In this document: positions 1 to 5,362 of the stretch, one piece after another
Numbering within the stretch: the first letter of the stretch is position 1
Layout of the letters: every line of letters starts with the position of its first letter
Source: Chlamydia trachomatis
GTDB lineage: Bacteria; Chlamydiota; Chlamydiia; Chlamydiales; JAAKFR01
Reading direction: 5' to 3'
Length of the DNA: 5,402 bases
Assembly: GCA_945861315.1 (NCBI GenBank)
Contig: CAMAUB010000106.1
Span: 1-5,402, forward strand
Program-made: the position numbers and the translations under genes
Notes under the pieces: model-generated
Seen by the model: the letters and a program-made list of their open reading frames with translations, nothing else
Told to the model about the DNA's origin: nothing
Database searches by the model: none

Positions 1-498
1 TCATATTTGCGGACTCTTTTTATCTCCCGCTAAAAAAATTGTCCTGTACAGAGCATCAAATTAGAGATTGATACTCACAGACCTAAAGGCGCGCAACTTA
101 GTACCACTGCTCTCAATTATCCTTATCCATTTGCTGTCACATCGCACGATCTCCCAAGTCTTTTTGCCGGAAAGTGCAATGCTATTTTAACTCGCACCTA
201 TCTAAAGGGACGCGACTGGTATGATTTTCTTTGGTATGTGCGTTGTGGAATCACTGTTAATTTTGGTTTGCTCAAATCATCTTTGCAGCAATATGATGGC
301 CCTTATGCCGAGAAGGGCATCTCACCATCAGCTAAATGGCTAATCAATGAGCTACGTAAAAAAATTACTGACCTAGATTGGTTTCAAGCCCGTATGGATG
401 TCGATCGATTTCTTGGGGACAACGAACGCCGTTCATTAGATTTGTGGGGACCTGATCTCTTGGAATCTGTTATTAAGAAGCTTGAAGGCTACCTTTAA
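1..498 (+). pseudogene. AbiEii/AbiGii-type nucleotidyltransferase toxin, 3' remnant with frameshift
   Basis: This is the C-terminal part of an AbiEii-family protein (type IV toxin-antitoxin toxin, DUF1814/PF08843 fold), recognised from the remembered family pattern. The frame open from 34 to 498 reads SIKLEID, then HDLPSLFAGK, then KGRDWYDFLWYV, which are the family's third and fourth conserved nucleotidyltransferase motifs in the right order and spacing, followed by a helical C-terminal tail. No plausible start precedes these motifs: the frame is closed upstream by TAA at 31-33, and the GTG at 238 lies after them, so it is not a real start. The upstream coding continues in the next frame over (about 2-52), which reads GLFLSPAKKIVLY, matching the segment normally just before the KLEID motif. 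One lost base, or a duplicated AG at about 49-54, explains the shift. The N-terminal motifs (GGTALR, DLDF) and the AbiEi antitoxin partner would lie off the left edge. Family assignment is confident; loss of function is inferred from the frameshift and could be a sequencing error. Confidence 0.82.
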
Positions 499-568
499 AC
501 TAGATTCTTACTAAATGATTGAAATACCTATTATATAGGTAATGACATCATATTTAGTAGTAAACTAG
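496..568. repeat. Palindromic MITE-like element flanked by 8-base direct repeats
   Basis: The 8-base word TAAACTAG occurs at 496-503 and again at 561-568. The 57 bases between form an imperfect palindrome: ACTAAAT (510-516) pairs with ATTTAGT (551-557), GAT (517-519) with ATC (546-548), and TACCTAT (525-531) with ATAGGTA (535-541) around a three-base loop, with a roughly symmetric internal loop in between. The first direct-repeat copy contains the stop codon of the toxin remnant. The arrangement resembles a very small non-autonomous insertion with an 8-base target duplication, but it could equally be a hairpin terminator or the structured start of an RNA read leftwards from the promoter at 587-615. 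No transposase is present here. Confidence 0.5.
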
Positions 569-584
569 CTCGAGAGGGGGGGGA

Positions 585-631
585 GTACTATAAACACTCT
601 TGCCCTTTAGATCAGATTAGGTATGTTTTTG
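585..631. repeat. Direct repeat copy 1 (duplicate of the tRNA-Ser/dnaB promoter region)
   Basis: This 47-base stretch from GTACTATAAACACTCTTGCC to GGTATGTTTTTG is identical to 1295-1342 except for one missing A (ATCAGATT here, ATCAAGATT there). Both copies are preceded by a G run (eight G plus AG here, six G there). In copy 2 it is the whole divergent promoter region between tRNA-Ser and dnaB, so copy 1 looks like a duplicated promoter cassette without either gene. The near identity suggests a recent duplication, or a sequence kept alike by function or gene conversion. Confidence 0.9.
587..615 (-). promoter_or_regulatory. Orphan minus-strand promoter, degenerate copy of the tRNA-Ser promoter
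   Basis: On the minus strand the repeat supplies a -35 of CTGATC (610-615) and a -10 of TATAGT (587-592) with 17 bases between. The same boxes in copy 2 read TTGATC and TATAGT in front of tRNA-Ser; the one-base loss here spoils the first T of the -35. No tRNA follows. A transcript would run left through the G/C tract and the palindrome at 496-568 and then antisense to the toxin remnant. Weak activity at best is expected. Confidence 0.4.
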
Positions 632-660
632 CACAGGGCACATACAATTAGAACAAATTT

Positions 661-689
661 TTGACTAGATTGCGAAAAAGAAATAATTT
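661..689 (+). promoter_or_regulatory. Possible sigma-70-type promoter ahead of the 717 frame
   Basis: TTGACT at 661-666 matches five of six -35 consensus bases. Two -10 candidates follow: AATAAT at 682-687 (five of six, 15-base spacer) or TAATTT at 684-689 (three of six, 17-base spacer). Transcription would begin near 695, about ten bases before the Shine-Dalgarno at 706-711. This is pattern evidence only. Confidence 0.35.
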
Positions 690-716
690 GTTTGCCTTAC
701 AGCTTAGGAGGCTCCC

Positions 717-806
717 ATGGCAGGCAAAAAGGGCATTAGGACTCGCAAGGGAATAATAAACTTAAACGTTTATTTTGTCACCACCCAGGTAACGAATAGT
801 CATTAG
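717..806 (+). CDS. Possible small basic peptide or gene stump (29 aa), unrecognised
   Basis: An ATG at 717 follows a near-perfect Shine-Dalgarno (AGGAGG, 706-711, five-base spacing), the best ribosome-binding site in the window, and a promoter-like sequence lies upstream. The frame begins MAGKKGIRTRKGIIN, strongly basic like the start of a ribosomal or nucleic-acid-binding protein. It then becomes unremarkable and ends at 804-806, overlapping the last 29 bases of the convergent gene that ends at 778. I recognise no family. Explanations are a genuine short peptide, the 5' stump of a gene whose remainder has been lost, or part of a small RNA: TTTGCCT (691-697) and AGGCAAA (722-728) are perfect inverted repeats that would place the Shine-Dalgarno and ATG in a hairpin loop. 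Confidence 0.25.
   Translation: MAGKKGIRTRKGIINLNVYFVTTQVTNSH
755..774. terminator. AT-rich hairpin between convergent genes, possible bidirectional terminator
   Basis: AATAAAC (755-761) pairs perfectly with GTTTATT (768-774) around a six-base loop. It is followed by T bases on the plus strand and by TTATTATTC on the minus strand. It lies just downstream of the minus-strand gene's stop (778-780) and within the 717 frame. The stem is AT-rich and weak, so terminator function is tentative. Confidence 0.35.
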
Positions 807-1158
807 GCGACATAGTACCAAGATCAACAATTCGCTTTGAACCTGTGATACTTAAGGCAGTAGTAGCATTCGACATAGCACAAAGATGAACTAGAGTTCG
901 CTTTGGAAATCCTATGCAACGTAAGGCACTAGCAGCAATCAAACCTAAACCAACACCACCTGTTACAACGGAGCATGCTATTAGGCCTGCCGGACCAACT
1001 GCGGCGCCAAAGTGCATTGCTAGAGTAAGGCCAATCATAGCAATAGTGGCGATTGCAAGTGTTGAGATGAGTGAGTGATTAGCACGCGCATTTTCTTGGC
1101 GAAGTTCGTGATATTCTTTTCTTTCAGCACAAATGCGACTATCTGCAGTAAAAACCAT
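778..1158 (-). CDS. Inc-like hypothetical membrane protein (126 aa, two close hydrophobic segments)
   Basis: No family is recognised by sequence. The N-terminal 28 residues are charged and polar. Two long hydrophobic stretches follow, about 30-49 (beginning LISTLAIATIAMIG) and about 52-77 (rich in Gly and Ala, ending GLGLIAASA), separated by only a few residues. A moderately polar C-terminal tail of about 45 residues ends in PGW. This closely spaced bilobed hydrophobic domain of about 45 residues is the hallmark of chlamydial inclusion-membrane (Inc) proteins, which type III secretion inserts into the host-derived vacuole membrane. The assignment is structural analogy plus chlamydial context; an ordinary small inner-membrane protein remains possible. 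The ATG at 1158 has only a poor Shine-Dalgarno (GGG before a T run). The gene begins 39 bases after the tRNA-Ser 3' end on the same strand with no terminator between, so read-through from the tRNA promoter is likely. Confidence 0.6.
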   Translation of the reverse strand: MVFTADSRICAERKEYHELRQENARANHSLISTLAIATIAMIGLTLAMHFGAAVGPAGLIACSVVTGGVGLGLIAASALRCIGFPKRTLVHLCAMSNATTALSITGSKRIVDLGTMSPNDYSLPGW

Positions 1159-1197
1159 AAAAAAACCCGTGTTTAGTGTGTGTAAAGGAGCCAGGAA

Positions 1198-1285
1198 CGG
1201 AAAGAGAGGGATTCGAACCCTCGATACCCTTAACGAGTATGCGTCCTTAGCAGGGACGTGCTTTCGGCCACTCAGCCATCTTTCC
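1198..1285 (-). tRNA. tRNA-Ser(GCU)
   Basis: Read on the minus strand this is an 88-base class II tRNA. The seven-base acceptor stem GGAAAGA/TCTTTCC is fully paired with G as discriminator. The anticodon stem CGTCC/GGACG carries loop CTGCTAA, giving anticodon GCU for the AGC/AGU serine codons. There is a long variable arm (ATAC paired with GTAT) typical of serine tRNAs, and a T arm GAGGG-TTCGAAT-CCCTC. The 3' CCA is not encoded (the DNA continues TTC), so it must be added by the CCA-adding enzyme. It is transcribed divergently from dnaB and lies upstream of the Inc-like gene. Confidence 0.97.
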
Positions 1286-1296
1286 TTGTGGGGGGT

Positions 1297-1325
1297 ACTA
1301 TAAACACTCTTGCCCTTTAGATCAA
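1297..1325 (-). promoter_or_regulatory. tRNA-Ser promoter
   Basis: On the minus strand, TTGATC (1320-1325; four of six) and TATAGT (1297-1302; five of six) are separated by exactly 17 bases. The -10 is followed by ACCCCCC, a C-rich discriminator of the kind found at stable-RNA promoters that respond to growth rate, and then by the tRNA 5' end, 11 bases past the -10 box. Transcription should start near 1289. Confidence 0.65.
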
Positions 1326-1338
1326 GATTAGGTATGTT
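1310..1338 (+). promoter_or_regulatory. Candidate dnaB promoter overlapping the tRNA promoter
   Basis: TTGCCC (1310-1315) and TATGTT (1333-1338) are spaced by 17 bases on the plus strand. The start point would fall at about 1345, on the GTG start codon itself, implying a leaderless or nearly leaderless dnaB message; consistent with this, no good Shine-Dalgarno sits before the GTG. Its boxes interleave with those of the divergent tRNA-Ser promoter, so RNA polymerase could probably occupy only one at a time. Confidence 0.35.
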
Positions 1339-1344
1339 TTTGAC

Positions 1345-3192
1345 GTGGCTAAATTTAAAGTTGCTCCTGCGTCTAAAGAATCAGAGATGATGGTTTTGGG
1401 TTGTATGCTTACAAGCATTAATAGCCTAAACACTGCTGCTGATTCACTTGATGAGTCTGATTTTTATTTTCATGAACATCGTACGATCTTTCGTATTTTG
1501 CGAGATGCTTATCGTGAAGATCGGCCGGCTGATGTCCATTTGGTTTGTGAGGAGTTGAAAAGGCAGGAGAAGCTTGAGGAGATTGGAGGCCCGTCTTACG
1601 TGGCGACTTTGGCCCAGTATGCGGGCACTTCGGCTTATTTAGAAGAGTATGCGGAGATTGTCAAATCTAAGTCTATTTTAAGACGGATGATTGATGCGGC
1701 TCAAGTTGTAGAGAAAGCAGCTTTTGATGAGCCACAGGATGTTCATGGCGCTCTTGATGATGCACAAAGTCTCTTTTTTAAAATTAGTCAGTCAGCAAAT
1801 CCTGGCGCAGGGATCACTCTTAAAGATTTGTTGATGGGAAAGGAAACTCCTTTTTTAAAGGAGATTCAGGAGAGGCAGGAGAAATTTCGCACTCTTGGTC
1901 CTGAGGATGCAAAGGTCACAGGCATTCCTTGTCATTTCACTGATTTGGATAATTTGATTAATGGATTGAATAATTCTAACTTGATGATTATCGCTGGTCG
2001 TCCGGCAATGGGAAAGACGGCTTTTGCTTTGAATGTCGCTGAAAATGTTTGTTTTAAAAACCATATGCCTGTAGGTATTTTTTCTTTGGAGATGACCGCT
2101 GAGCAGTTGCTTGATCGGGTTGTTTGCTCTCAGGCTGAGGTGGAGTCAGATAAGATTCGTACTGGAAATTTATCTGGCGTTGAGTTTCAGCGTATTGTGG
2201 CGACTGTCGGAAATATGCAAAAACATACGATGGTGATTGATGATCAGCCGGGATTGAAAATTACCGATCTGCGTGCGCGTGCTAGGCGGATGAAAGAGAG
2301 TCATGGCATTCGTTTACTGATTATTGATTATTTACAGTTGATTGCGGGCTCGGGGTCAAATCGGACGATGGAGAGTCGTCAAAATGAAGTCTCAGAAATT
2401 TCTAGAATGTTAAAGACATTGGCGCGGGAACTCAATATTCCTATCCTTTGTCCCTCTCAGTTATCGCGGAAAGTGGAAGATAGGGCGGGTCACCGCCCTA
2501 TGATGAGTGATTTGCGTGAATCGGGCTGTTTAACAGGAGATACGATTCTAATTGATGTGAAGAGTAGAAAGCTCTATCGTATGGAAGATCTTGCAGGGAA
2601 AAGGCACTCTTTGACGGTTTCTGCTGTCGATACACTTGGAAATTTGGGTGAGCACCAGATGACAAAGGTCTTTTATTCGGGCAAAAAGATGACTTATCGT
2701 CTCAAAACGGCCATGGGACGACAGATTAAGGCGAGCGGAAATCACCCATTCTTGATAACCGAAGAGAGAGGTGAGGGGCAGACTAAAGTCCTAACAAAGA
2801 CTTGGCGCTCCTTGCAGCAGCTTGTTGTTGGATGCCCAATTGCAATTATTGAAGCTAACAAGGTGATTTTTGATCCGATTGCCTCTATTGAAGAGCTAGC
2901 TGAGGTTGATGTTTATGATGCTACAGTTCCTTTAGTTCACAATTTTGCTGCCAATGGAATTATTGTTCACAACAGCATTGAGCAGGATAGCGATATTGTT
3001 GCTTTCTTGCTTCGTCGTGATTACTACGATCCAAACGATAAACCTGGCATGGCTGAGCTTATTGTGGCTAAAAACCGTCACGGCGGTATTGGTAATATTA
3101 ATTTGACTTTTGTCAAAGAGCTTGGCCAATTTCGCAATTACTCTCCTATTCAGATAGAGATGGAGCAAGACTCTCCATTTGCTTCGCTTTAA
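1345..3192 (+). CDS. dnaB: Replicative DNA helicase DnaB, interrupted by a mini-intein
   Basis: DnaB is the hexameric ATP-driven helicase that unwinds DNA at the replication fork and recruits primase. The 615-residue precursor contains a 149-residue intein; the spliced product is 466 residues, the usual DnaB size. Order: N-terminal primase-interacting domain (about 10-120), linker, then RecA-like ATPase domain (about 190 onward) with Walker A GRPAMGKT (218-225, Lys224), catalytic Glu249 in SLEM, Walker B LLIIDYLQ (Asp328), SQLSR (371-375), the intein at 395-543, then SIEQDSD and the presumed arginine-finger segment AKNRHG (Arg578). The sequence resembles chlamydial DnaB throughout (KESEMMVLGCML near the start). 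GTG at 1345 is preferred: an in-frame TAG at 1318-1320 limits extension, and the next ATG (1387) would cut into the conserved N-terminus. Since the intein lies between the Walker motifs and the arginine finger, splicing is needed for activity. Confidence 0.97.
   Translation: MAKFKVAPASKESEMMVLGCMLTSINSLNTAADSLDESDFYFHEHRTIFRILRDAYREDRPADVHLVCEELKRQEKLEEIGGPSYVATLAQYAGTSAYLEEYAEIVKSKSILRRMIDAAQVVEKAAFDEPQDVHGALDDAQSLFFKISQSANPGAGITLKDLLMGKETPFLKEIQERQEKFRTLGPEDAKVTGIPCHFTDLDNLINGLNNSNLMIIAGRPAMGKTAFALNVAENVCFKNHMPVGIFSLEMTAEQLLDRVVCSQAEVESDKIRTGNLSGVEFQRIVATVGNMQKHTMVIDDQPGLKITDLRARARRMKESHGIRLLIIDYLQLIAGSGSNRTMESRQNEVSEISRMLKTLARELNIPILCPSQLSRKVEDRAGHRPMMSDLRESGCLTGDTILIDVKSRKLYRMEDLAGKRHSLTVSAVDTLGNLGEHQMTKVFYSGKKMTYRLKTAMGRQIKASGNHPFLITEERGEGQTKVLTKTWRSLQQLVVGCPIAIIEANKVIFDPIASIEELAEVDVYDATVPLVHNFAANGIIVHNSIEQDSDIVAFLLRRDYYDPNDKPGMAELIVAKNRHGGIGNINLTFVKELGQFRNYSPIQIEMEQDSPFASL
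2527..2973 (+). mobile_element. DnaB mini-intein (149 aa, no homing endonuclease)
   Basis: The intein begins at Cys (precursor residue 395) directly after host DLRESG and ends at Asn543, with host Ser544 (SIEQD) as the +1 nucleophile. Splicing blocks by intein numbering: A, CLTGDTILIDV (1-11); B, SGNHPFLI (70-77), with His73 and Ser in place of the usual Thr of TxxH; F, VYDATVPLVHNF (129-140); G, NGIIVHN (143-149) with penultimate His148 and terminal Asn149. This is a complete class 1 set, so splicing is expected to work. Only about 50 residues separate blocks B and F, still in HINT-like sequence (WRSLQQLVVG), with no LAGLIDADG or HNH motif, so it cannot home unaided. The site is the same as in the cyanobacterial Ssp DnaB intein (ESG/SIEQD). 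Position 103 is Cys (VVGC) where many inteins have Asp (vGD). Confidence 0.95.
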
Positions 3193-3196
3193 TAAC

Positions 3197-3225
3197 TTTA
3201 CCTAATCTCCCCTTTTGAGTAGAAT
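3197..3225 (+). promoter_or_regulatory. Candidate promoter for the 29-aa basic gene and mnmG
   Basis: TTTACC (3197-3202; four of six) and TAGAAT (3220-3225; five of six) are 17 bases apart, starting just after the dnaB stop. A start near 3232 would give a leader of about 22 bases containing an eight-T run (3238-3245) and a modest GGA Shine-Dalgarno (3246-3248). No terminator is visible after dnaB, so read-through from dnaB is also possible. Confidence 0.45.
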
Positions 3226-3253
3226 CTAGGCATCGAATTTTTTTTGGAATAAG

Positions 3254-3343
3254 ATGTCTTCAGTAAAGAAAAAAAGAAAGTATAAGATCGCGAAGCACAA
3301 GCGTAAAAAACGCCGTAGGCGCGATCGTCATAAGAACAAATAA
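3254..3343 (+). CDS. Very basic 29-aa protein, COX24/AURKAIP1 (mS38-like) family
   Basis: The protein starts MSSVKKKRKYKIAKHKRKK and ends RRRRDRHKNK; more than half of the residues are Lys, Arg or His. The SVKKKRK start, central KHK and spaced basic tail fit the short bacterial proteins annotated as AURKAIP1/COX24 domain-containing, related to the C-terminus of mitochondrial ribosomal protein mS38. By analogy it should bind rRNA in the small ribosomal subunit; that role is inferred. A GGA Shine-Dalgarno ends five bases before the ATG. The stop at 3341-3343 is six bases before the mnmG ATG, so the two are almost certainly co-transcribed and probably translationally coupled, as mnmG has no visible Shine-Dalgarno. 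Genes this short are often missed in automatic annotation. The alternative, a chance basic frame, is unlikely given position and pattern. Confidence 0.8.
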   Translation: MSSVKKKRKYKIAKHKRKKRRRRDRHKNK

Positions 3344-3349
3344 TCTCTC

Positions 3350-5167
3350 ATGTGGCACTATCCGAAGACCTATGCAGTCATTGTTGTGGGCGGTGGACAT
3401 GCTGGTTGTGAGGCGGCTTTAGCTGCTGCGCGCCTTGGCATGCCCACACTTCTATTGACCATGAATCTTGATACCATTGCAAAGATGAGCTGTAATCCAG
3501 CTGTTGGAGGAATTGGAAAGGGGCATATGGTTCGGGAGATCGATGCGCTTGGTGGTGAGATGGGTAAAGTTACCGATCGCACTGGGATTCAGTTTCGGAT
3601 GCTCAATGTTTCAAGAGGTCCTGCTGTTTGGGCTCCACGTGCGCAATCTGATAAAATCGCCTACCAAACCGAGATGAAACATCGGCTTGAAAAAACTGCT
3701 AATCTTGAAATTCAACAAGGGACAACAGTTGCGTTCCACACGGAAAATGGAAAGATTGTAGGTATTTCAACGCTAGAGGGGATCTACTACAGCGCACAAA
3801 CGGTTATTATCTCCTCGGGTACATTCATGCGTGGTTTACTCCACGTTGGAGAAAAAAACTTTGAGGGGGGGCGCGCCGGAGACAAACCCTCTATTGGTCT
3901 TTCTGCCTGCCTAGAAGAGCATGGCTTTCGCATTGGACGCTTAAAAACAGGAACACCTCCTCGTCTTAATAGCAAGAGCATTGACTTCTCCAAGATGGAA
4001 GAGCAACCAACTGAAGCAGGAGTGCATTTTTCATACGACAAAGAACCTTTTATTCCACTTAAGCAGCGCTCTTGCTGGATCACCTACACATCAGAAAAGA
4101 CGAAAAAGATCATCCAAGATAACTTGCATCGCTCTCCTCTTTACTCTGGAAAAATTAAGGGTGTTGGCCCTCGCTACTGCCCATCTATTGAAGATAAAAT
4201 TGTTCGCTTTGCAGACAAAGAGCGCCACCAAATCTTTCTAGAGCCCGAAGGACTCAATACAGAAGAGATCTATGCAAATGGCATCTCATCATCCCTTCCT
4301 GTCGATGTTCAATTTGAAATGATCCATTCAGTTGCAGGCTTAGAAAACGCAGAAATTATGCGTCCAGCCTATGCAATTGAATACGACTATGTAGAGAGTG
4401 GACAAATCAAAGCCTCTTTAGAAACAAAATCGATCTGCGGACTTTTTCTCGCTGGTCAAATCAATGGAACAACGGGCTATGAAGAGGCGGCAGCACAAGG
4501 TCTCATGGCTGGAATCAATGCAGTACTGCTTATCCAAAATAAAGAACCTTTTGTCTTGTCTCGCTCTGAAGCGTACATCGGTGTGATGATCGACGACCTT
4601 GTCACCAAAATCCTTGATGAGCCCTATAGAATGTTTACCTCACGCGCTGAACATCGCCTCCTTCTTCGTCAAGACAATGCAGACTTGCGCCTGCGCCACT
4701 ACGGCTATGAGCTTGGACTAATTGATGAAGAGCGCTATAAACGCCTTTGCTTGAAAAAAGAGCTCCTCGAAAATGAGAGCAAACGGCTCACCTCAATCCA
4801 CAAACAAATTCGTGGTAGAGGCGCTTCTTTAGCTCAGATTTTATGCCGCCCAGAGGCAACCTACCAAAGTGCGCTTGAAGAGTATGATGAGCTTATTGAT
4901 CATGGAGAGGAGATCAACTTTCAAATTGAAGTGAATTTGAAATATGCGGGTTACATCTCTCGTCAGCAGCAAGACATTGCGCGCTTTGAAGGAATTGAGC
5001 GAATCAAGATCCCGCCTGCTTTTGATTACAAAATGATGAAGGGCTTAAGTCGTGAGGCACAAGAAAAATTACTCAAGATGCGTCCTGCCACAGTTGGCCA
5101 AGCTTCTCGCATTTATGGTGTCTCACCTGCAGATTTGCAAGTTTTGATGGTCGCTCTAAAAAATTAG
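3350..5167 (+). CDS. mnmG: tRNA uridine-5-carboxymethylaminomethyl(34) synthesis enzyme MnmG (GidA)
   Basis: MnmG is a cytoplasmic FAD enzyme that with the GTPase MnmE adds the carboxymethylaminomethyl (or aminomethyl) group to wobble U34 of certain tRNAs, using methylene-tetrahydrofolate and NADH, thereby securing decoding of two-codon boxes. At 605 residues it is close to the usual length and appears intact. Visible motifs: FAD-binding [12 protein letters not shown] (12-23); [14 protein letters not shown] (46-59) with Cys48; the GIDA signature [14 protein letters not shown] (273-286) with Cys277, the position of the active-site Cys; the second signature from [12 protein letters not shown] (368-379) into [12 protein letters not shown] (380-391); [21 protein letters not shown] (424-444); and the C-terminal MnmE/tRNA-binding domain with [10 protein letters not shown] (531-540). 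The start [14 protein letters not shown] matches chlamydial orthologues, which begin MW. The gene follows the 29-aa gene by six bases and dnaB lies upstream, the arrangement remembered in Chlamydia. MnmE is not in the window. Confidence 0.98.
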   Translation: MWHYPKTYAVIVVGGGHAGCEAALAAARLGMPTLLLTMNLDTIAKMSCNPAVGGIGKGHMVREIDALGGEMGKVTDRTGIQFRMLNVSRGPAVWAPRAQSDKIAYQTEMKHRLEKTANLEIQQGTTVAFHTENGKIVGISTLEGIYYSAQTVIISSGTFMRGLLHVGEKNFEGGRAGDKPSIGLSACLEEHGFRIGRLKTGTPPRLNSKSIDFSKMEEQPTEAGVHFSYDKEPFIPLKQRSCWITYTSEKTKKIIQDNLHRSPLYSGKIKGVGPRYCPSIEDKIVRFADKERHQIFLEPEGLNTEEIYANGISSSLPVDVQFEMIHSVAGLENAEIMRPAYAIEYDYVESGQIKASLETKSICGLFLAGQINGTTGYEEAAAQGLMAGINAVLLIQNKEPFVLSRSEAYIGVMIDDLVTKILDEPYRMFTSRAEHRLLLRQDNADLRLRHYGYELGLIDEERYKRLCLKKELLENESKRLTSIHKQIRGRGASLAQILCRPEATYQSALEEYDELIDHGEEINFQIEVNLKYAGYISRQQQDIARFEGIERIKIPPAFDYKMMKGLSREAQEKLLKMRPATVGQASRIYGVSPADLQVLMVALKN

Positions 5168-5200
5168 TGCCCTGATGAGTATAGAAGTGTAGCAGGGCGC
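5167..5200. repeat. Inverted repeat directly after mnmG
   Basis: GCCCTG (5169-5174) pairs with CAGGGC (5193-5198), extendable by one G-T and one G-C pair, around an 18-base loop, beginning at the mnmG stop codon. It is followed by an A run rather than a T run, so it is not a standard intrinsic terminator on the plus strand. It may protect the mRNA 3' end or act together with the hairpin at 5208-5227. Confidence 0.5.
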
Positions 5201-5207
5201 TAGAAAA

Positions 5208-5227
5208 AAAACCGGCTAGGGGGTTTT
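5208..5227 (+). terminator. Possible weak intrinsic terminator of the mnmG transcript
   Basis: AAAACC (5208-5213) pairs with GGTTTT (5222-5227) around an eight-base loop (GGCTAGGG), followed by ATTCTCTATT. The pattern of an A run upstream and a T run closing the stem is terminator-like, but there are only two G-C pairs and the T tract is interrupted, so confidence is low. It is the best candidate for the end of the operon. Confidence 0.4.
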
Positions 5228-5276
5228 ATTCTCTATTGAGGAGGCTAAGGGCCCGTAAGGCTGTCTAGGCCACTGT

Positions 5277-5302
5277 TATAGTCGATTAAATTTAGATTGA
5301 TA
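5277..5302. repeat. 26-base direct repeat, copy A
   Basis: This sequence starts TATAGTCGATTAAATTTA and ends ATTGATA. It recurs at 5363-5388 with a single difference (G at 5295, C at 5381). The two copies lie in the same orientation 86 bases apart. The TATAGTC-plus-AT-rich pattern resembles terminal sequences of some small transposons that target TA, which is only a suggestion. Confidence 0.85.
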
Positions 5303-5362
5303 CCCTCTGGTTACGCGAAAGCACCCGGGGTTTAATGATCCCAAGTTGATCAATATTTCTAA

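Larger units (their letters stand above)
1295..1342. repeat. Direct repeat copy 2 (functional divergent promoter region)
   Basis: This 48-base sequence matches 585-631 with one extra A at 1324-1325. It fills nearly the whole gap between tRNA-Ser and dnaB and carries promoter-like hexamers in both directions. Because it fits its two flanking genes precisely, this copy is probably the original and 585-631 the duplicate. The repeats are in direct orientation about 710 bases apart and enclose the Inc-like gene and tRNA-Ser. Confidence 0.9.

Noticed and set aside
238..498. An 86-codon frame starting at GTG 238 as a separate gene
   Set aside because: The same frame is open back to 34 and carries conserved AbiEii motifs upstream of 238, so this is the tail of a larger broken gene.
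1334..1390. ATG at 1334 opening a short frame just before dnaB
   Set aside because: It is out of frame with dnaB, ends after 18 codons, and has no properly spaced Shine-Dalgarno.
2527..2973. Reading the dnaB insert as a group I/II intron or an assembly chimera
   Set aside because: The reading frame continues uninterrupted and carries all intein splicing blocks with exact junction residues.
1855..3168. Minus-strand frames opposite dnaB (1855-2064, 2548-2745, 2932-3168)
   Set aside because: They are antisense to well-conserved DnaB and intein coding sequence and show no recognisable motifs of their own.
3852..3871. Adjacent homopolymer runs in mnmG (seven A then seven G) as a phase-variation switch
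   Set aside because: The frame is intact, the gene is a housekeeping one, and runs of this length are common; nothing supports switching.
3370..4241. Frames overlapping mnmG on both strands (3370-3582, 3787-4083, 3981-4241)
   Set aside because: MnmG is intact and highly conserved across these positions; the overlapping frames have atypical composition and no family resemblance.
5167..5200. GC-rich hairpin after mnmG as a standard intrinsic terminator
   Set aside because: It is followed by eight A bases, not T bases, and no T tract follows it on the minus strand either.
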